A DNA stretch of 64,000 nt, taken from Ottelia alismoides (taxonomy: Eukaryota > Streptophyta > Magnoliopsida > Alismatales > Hydrocharitaceae). Positions within the stretch are counted from its first letter, which is position 1. Every line of letters begins with the position of its first letter. This document shows, one piece after another, positions 59,961 to 64,000 of the stretch. The stretch lies in assembly GCA_037367405.1 (NCBI GenBank), contig JAZKJV010001875.1, forward strand, positions 186,001 to 250,000, read 5' to 3'. Under the pieces are notes generated by a model. The model was not told the DNA's origin. It did not search any database and saw only the letters and a program-made list of their open reading frames with translations. Made by a program: the position numbers and the translations under genes.

Positions 59961-62900
59961 TGATGAATACCCATTCATCACTCTTTATTCTTCTATTTTA
60001 GCTACAAAAACCTTTGCAAATACATGTAAATATGTGTAAATACAAATAATTACCAAAAGCATGCATTGTGTAAAAAGATATAATTAGCATGTTTTTGTGC
60101 AAAAATAAAAGAATAAAGAGTAAAAAGAAAAAGAGGGAAATATTTAAAATAAATATTGAGCAACCTAACCCAAGGGAGGGCTCAGCATGGGCCTGACCGC
60201 ATAAAAGCCAAAGTAGAGGGAGATAGGAGCTCATGTGTACATACTTTTGTAAATAAATAAAATTATATTTTCCTCACCCAAAAATATGCTTGTATACATT
60301 TTGTATATATTTAGAAACTATTAAAAACAAAATAAAAATTTAAAAATCAAAATTCCAAAAATGCCCTTTCACCATGTATATAGACCATCATCCTTTATTT
60401 ATTTAACCCTATAAATAAATAAAATTATTTTCTAAAATTTTTGTAAATATTCTATGTTACATATTGTAAATACATAAAATAACAAGAAACAAAACAAAAA
60501 TCAAATAAAAAGTACAAAATTAAAAATACAAAAATACATTGTATAAATACCATGTATATAAATGTATACAACTATTTATTTCACCCTTGTGTATAAATAA
60601 TTAAAATAAAATAAAAATACCATTTTGTTCTTTATTTTATGATGTAAATAAATAAAATATAAAATGGGCATAAAAATACATAAAAATAACAAATAAAAAA
60701 ATCAAAAATTAAAATCTATACAGTGTACATATACCTATATATATAGCTACCCTATTTTTATTTCCAAAAATTAATTCAAAATCACTAAGAAATAGAAAAA
60801 AATAAAAGAAAAATATTTCATGTTTTGAGTTTTTCTTAATTCGGCCTTTTTCTACCTTAAATTAAATAAACAAAAAAATTAAAAACGTGGCAGCTCCTGA
60901 TTGGTCCACGGGGGATTGTTGACCCCGGTCAACTCCCCCGCGGACTCTTTCCTTTTGCGTCGATTCGCGCCCGACCCGACTTCGTCGATTTCTCCACGCA
61001 TCTCCAGCCTGTCGCCTCCACGAACCCCGCGCCCGGATTCTTCGCCGTTCATCCGACATCCTCGCCGGATCCTTCGCCGTGGGATCCACGCCTTCCATAG
61101 CTGCCTCCATTCAACCCTAATCGGCCCTGTCTCCATATATATCCCGACCTCCGCCGCCTCCGCGCCTCATCTTTGGCTCGCCACTTTCATTCCCGTGACC
61201 TCCAGAGCAATCACCGAGGTGACAGCTCGCGTTTGCCCCTGTTGCAGTGAGGAGAGGGTGCCCCGACCATCGATCCGGCAGCTTCGCGCCGCCGTGCTCC
61301 GCCGCTTGCAGGAGCTCGAGCCTCAGGCCTTGACGCCCTTCGAGGCTACGACCAGGAGCTAGACAAGCTCCAGCACAGTCTCCCGCATCATCCAGGTAGC
61401 CGATTAGCCCTTTCCTTTAGCTTAATTTTTCATTTCGCCCAAATCGCATCTCCGACGAGTTCCCCTGATTCCGGCCATATCGCGCACTTTATCGATCATT
61501 GGAACCCATACACACCTTCGCCATCCTCCGACGCACGTTCTTCGCTCTTTCATTCAACCCAGCTCGCCCCGGAGCTGGGAGTCGAGCTCCACCATCCTCC
61601 GCTCGCCGGAGCTCATCCGCCCCGACCCACAGTCCACGTTCACTTCGCTTCTTCGGGTCGAGGCACTTTGCCCTCGACCCGCGAAGCTTCTGGTGCCTTT
61701 TGCAGGTCAAAAGGAGGTCATCTGAGCCCCCCTTACATCCAGGCCAGAAGCCCATCGCCGCCGACCTCGCCGGAGTCCCCCCAGGGCTCGGCCGGGTCAT
61801 CTGAGGCCTTCACCAGCTGCGGGACGTCACCGCGGATCTGTTCCGATACTTAGCAGCAGCTGAGGAGAAATACTGCAGGCGTACGAGGCCGGCGAAGCTC
61901 GCCGGCGGAGTGTTCTTCCTGCATCCTCCTTCACCGTCCGATCAGCCCCGCCGCTCCAGTCTCGATCCTGATCGTCCATCCACTGAGGAGCAGCAGCCGT
62001 TGATTCTCTCGAGGGGCTGATCCGAACCGTCAGCACAGAGGAGAGAGGCCCCCAGCGCCTGAGCCGACCGATCACCCACGTGGCCACCTCTGCACCGTCG
62101 ATCTGGCCCAAGAGCTAAAGAAGAAGAGCGCCACCCATCCAGAGCCGTCGGATCCTCCACGTGGCACCTATCGAGCCGTCGATAATAATAAAAGGGGTAA
62201 ATTCATCTTAGGCCCCTCTGTTTGTTTTATTTCATTTTAGTCCTGTAATTTTTAAATTAAGTTGTTTATTTTCTGGGATATTTGCATTAAGGACCTCGTA
62301 CTTACTTTATTTGCACTTATACCCCTGTCTACGTGGACCACGTGCTTCGTCACGTGAACTTTATTGGGTTATTTGCAATATAAACCCTGTAGTTCTGGAT
62401 GTTATGGATTGGATAAAAAGTTTTCTTTATTTGCATTTATGCCCCTGTGCGTGATTTAATTCCCCATGTGCGATATTTTTTTGGGTTATTTGCAGATAAG
62501 CCCCTGGACTTTTGGTACTTGTTACCAATAAGCCCTCGGAACTTATTTTTTCTTACATTTGGGTCCCTGAGTGCCCCAGGCACGTGCTTGGCACGTGTTT
62601 TGCTGGGTATTTTGCACCAGACCCCCCAGAACTTTGGGTATTTGCACTTTGGTCCCTGTGCACAGTGCCCCTCCTTTATTTTTTGAATAAAATATCAAAC
62701 CACCTCCAAATCCAACGAAAATTTGACACATGGCTCCTGCCATGGTGTAGGATTTTTGTAGATTTTTGAGGACATTTTTGATTTCATTTGCTATTTTTAA
62801 AAATTCAAAAACCCTTATTTTTGCTACTGTTTAGAGTCTAAAACCCCAAAAAAATATCAAAACCCTTTTAAAAATTCTACAAAAATTAGTTACTGTTTGT

Positions 62901-63608
62901 TTAGTGTTCCTTGATTTTTTAGCCAATTTTGGCTATTTTTCATTGAGTAAAAACCCTAAAAACTTAAAAAAACCTCAAAACTCCTAAAAATCATAATAAA
63001 TAATTTAAAAACTCAAAAACAATAATTTTGGTGCTCAAATTTTCCTTGTTTTCTCTAGTATACAGGAAAATTACCTCCAGGTCCCTTTGAGATCCTTAGA
63101 TATTTTATCTTTGGGTTTTAGGCCTGGCTGGACAGTACCCCTTGCTTTTCGCACTGTTTGATTTTTAGGAAATAAAATAAACATCAGGAAAATCTCGAAA
63201 ATTCAACAAAAACATAAAAAAATATAAAACACATAAAAATATTTTTGTCTGAATTTTTGCTTGCTTTTTAATGCATTAAATAAATTATTCAAGTTAATTG
63301 TTTGTGTGCTTTTCCTGTTTTCTTTATATTCCAAAAATCCTAAAAAAATATAAAAACCCTTAAAAAAAGAAAAAAAATACTCTCTCGGATTTCTGACTAC
63401 ATCGTAGGCCGCAAGGCCAATCTGTGCTCCTTGTGTTCGACCCTGGGTGCTATACCAGGTTAATCTCATAGCTAGGACCGCTCTCTTTTGTGCTCGATTA
63501 GTTTTACATGTTCTGAGTGGTTGATTTTTCTTGATATACTCAGCCCGAGTGATTGAGGTCGCGACGACCATTTCTTTACCTTTACCTCTGTCGTTCGGGC
63601 GGTCATCA
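59961..63608 (+). repeat. Element E 5' LTR
   Basis: Starts TGATGAATACCCATTCATCA and ends GGTCATCA. Its GC-rich promoter block is 60890-62190 and its U5 block 63388-63480 (ctacatcgtaggccgcaagg, gttcgaccctgggtgctata) is nearly identical to Y. It differs from Y at many other sites, so E is a sister copy. A 153-codon frame at 60901-61362 overlaps the TATA box and is not annotated as a gene. Confidence 0.88.
61135..61142 (+). promoter_or_regulatory. LTR TATA box (element E)
   Basis: ATATATAT within tccatatatatcccgacctc, followed by cgccgcctccgcgcc as in Y. Likely start of the element E genomic RNA about 30 bp downstream. Confidence 0.55.
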
Positions 63609-63611
63609 GAA

Positions 63612-63629
63612 TGGCGCCGTTGCCGGGGA
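63612..63629 (+). other. Primer-binding site, tRNA-Asp (element E)
   Basis: TGGCGCCGTTGCCGGGGA, three bases after the LTR end, same spacing as in Y. It shows that 59961-63608 is a 5' LTR. Confidence 0.92.
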
Positions 63630-64000
63630 GCACGGCTTTGTAGTCATTTTTCCATATTGTCTCTCTCTATTATCATTGTTCTCTGACACTCTCTCTTTGA
63701 TTTTTGTGCGAGGTACTGCGTGGATAACTTGGAGTTTATTTTTGAGGACCCGCATAGGAAGAAGAGCAGGGAGAGGAAGAAGAAGAATTTTATTTTGAGA
63801 GAGAACGATATTGTTTGTAATAATTTAGAACTTGGACATTTGTGGACACTTGTAACTTAGCGGGTCTGTTTCGCCGAGTACCGGTGTGCTCGGGGGACCC
63901 ATTTAGATTTTCGCGGCTTTCCTGCGGTTTTGATAGCTAGCTGCCTTTTCCGGTGTTTACGCGGTTTTTCTCGAGCCCCTAGATTTAGGAATTTCTCTTG
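63630..64000 (+). other. Element E leader (partial)
   Basis: Follows 23891-24300 of Y with small indels, including tttttgtgcgaggtactgc and ttagcgggtctgtttcgc. No gene; cut by the window end. Confidence 0.75.

Larger units (their letters stand above)
59961..64000 (+). mobile_element. Athila-type element E (5' part, runs off the window)
   Basis: LTR 59961-63608 (3,648 bp), primer site 63612-63629 and 371 bp of leader. The LTR begins with the same 20-nt palindrome as Y and follows Y closely, with short indels throughout. The leader (cgggtctgtttcgccgag, gtgctcgggggacccattt) also follows Y. Gag-Pol and 3' LTR are outside the window, so completeness is unknown. GGGAG (59956-59960) is the presumed left target copy. 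Confidence 0.88.

Overview
The window is repeat-dominated nuclear DNA from a flowering plant. The evidence is LTR retrotransposons of the Athila type (primer site complementary to plant tRNA-Asp, very long LTRs), a decayed Ty1/copia element, a 5'-truncated L1-type LINE and one three-exon R2R3-MYB gene. The style suggests a large TE-rich genome, possibly a monocot, but nothing here fixes the species.

Layout. 1-3831 and 38996-43745 are pieces of one decayed copia element on the minus strand. It was split first by an old Athila-type element O (3832-38995, + strand, TSD GTCAA/GTGAA) and separately by a solo LTR (39959-43230, minus orientation, TSD GTATC). Element O is itself invaded. Its 5' LTR holds a minus-orientation solo LTR (6077-8900, TSD ATGAG). 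Its 3' LTR holds a complete young element Y (20309-37538, 17,230 bp, TSD CAGAG). Y has 3.56-kb LTRs that differ at about 8 positions plus one 1-bp indel, a perfect tRNA-Asp primer site, and one uninterrupted 2,251-codon Gag-PR-RT-RH-INT frame, so it is a candidate autonomous element. O retains a decayed gag/protease but no recognisable RT, RNase H or integrase.

43780-44869 is the only convincing host gene: a 261-aa R2R3-MYB of the MYB20/43/85 type, with exons at 43910-44042, 44122-44251 and 44347-44869. Its promoter space is squeezed to about 165 bp by the copia relic. 44870-46040 is unremarkable intergenic DNA.

46041-64000 is again TE rubble. A minus-orientation LTR relic carries a LINE 3' fragment (46890-48178). 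Then come an Athila leader relic, an inverted 3'-region piece, an LTR relic, and a stack of nested + strand LTRs: B (52427) interrupted by C (53389), interrupted by D (56168-59939). Element E begins at 59961, one base after the 18-nt primer site of D, and runs off the window.

The most interesting signals are non-coding or dual-coded structures shared by the young and the old Athila-type elements. They are: (1) an array of hairpins after the integrase stop, whose 3' arms are near copies of the polypurine tract; (2) nine 16-18-nt hairpin-capable repeats inside the Gag-Pol frame, encoding GGTDAT-like peptides, with compensatory stem changes; and (3) a palindrome at the LTR 5' terminus that carries an inward-facing copy of an LTR-end sequence. 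The hand comparisons below have not been tested by alignment or folding software.
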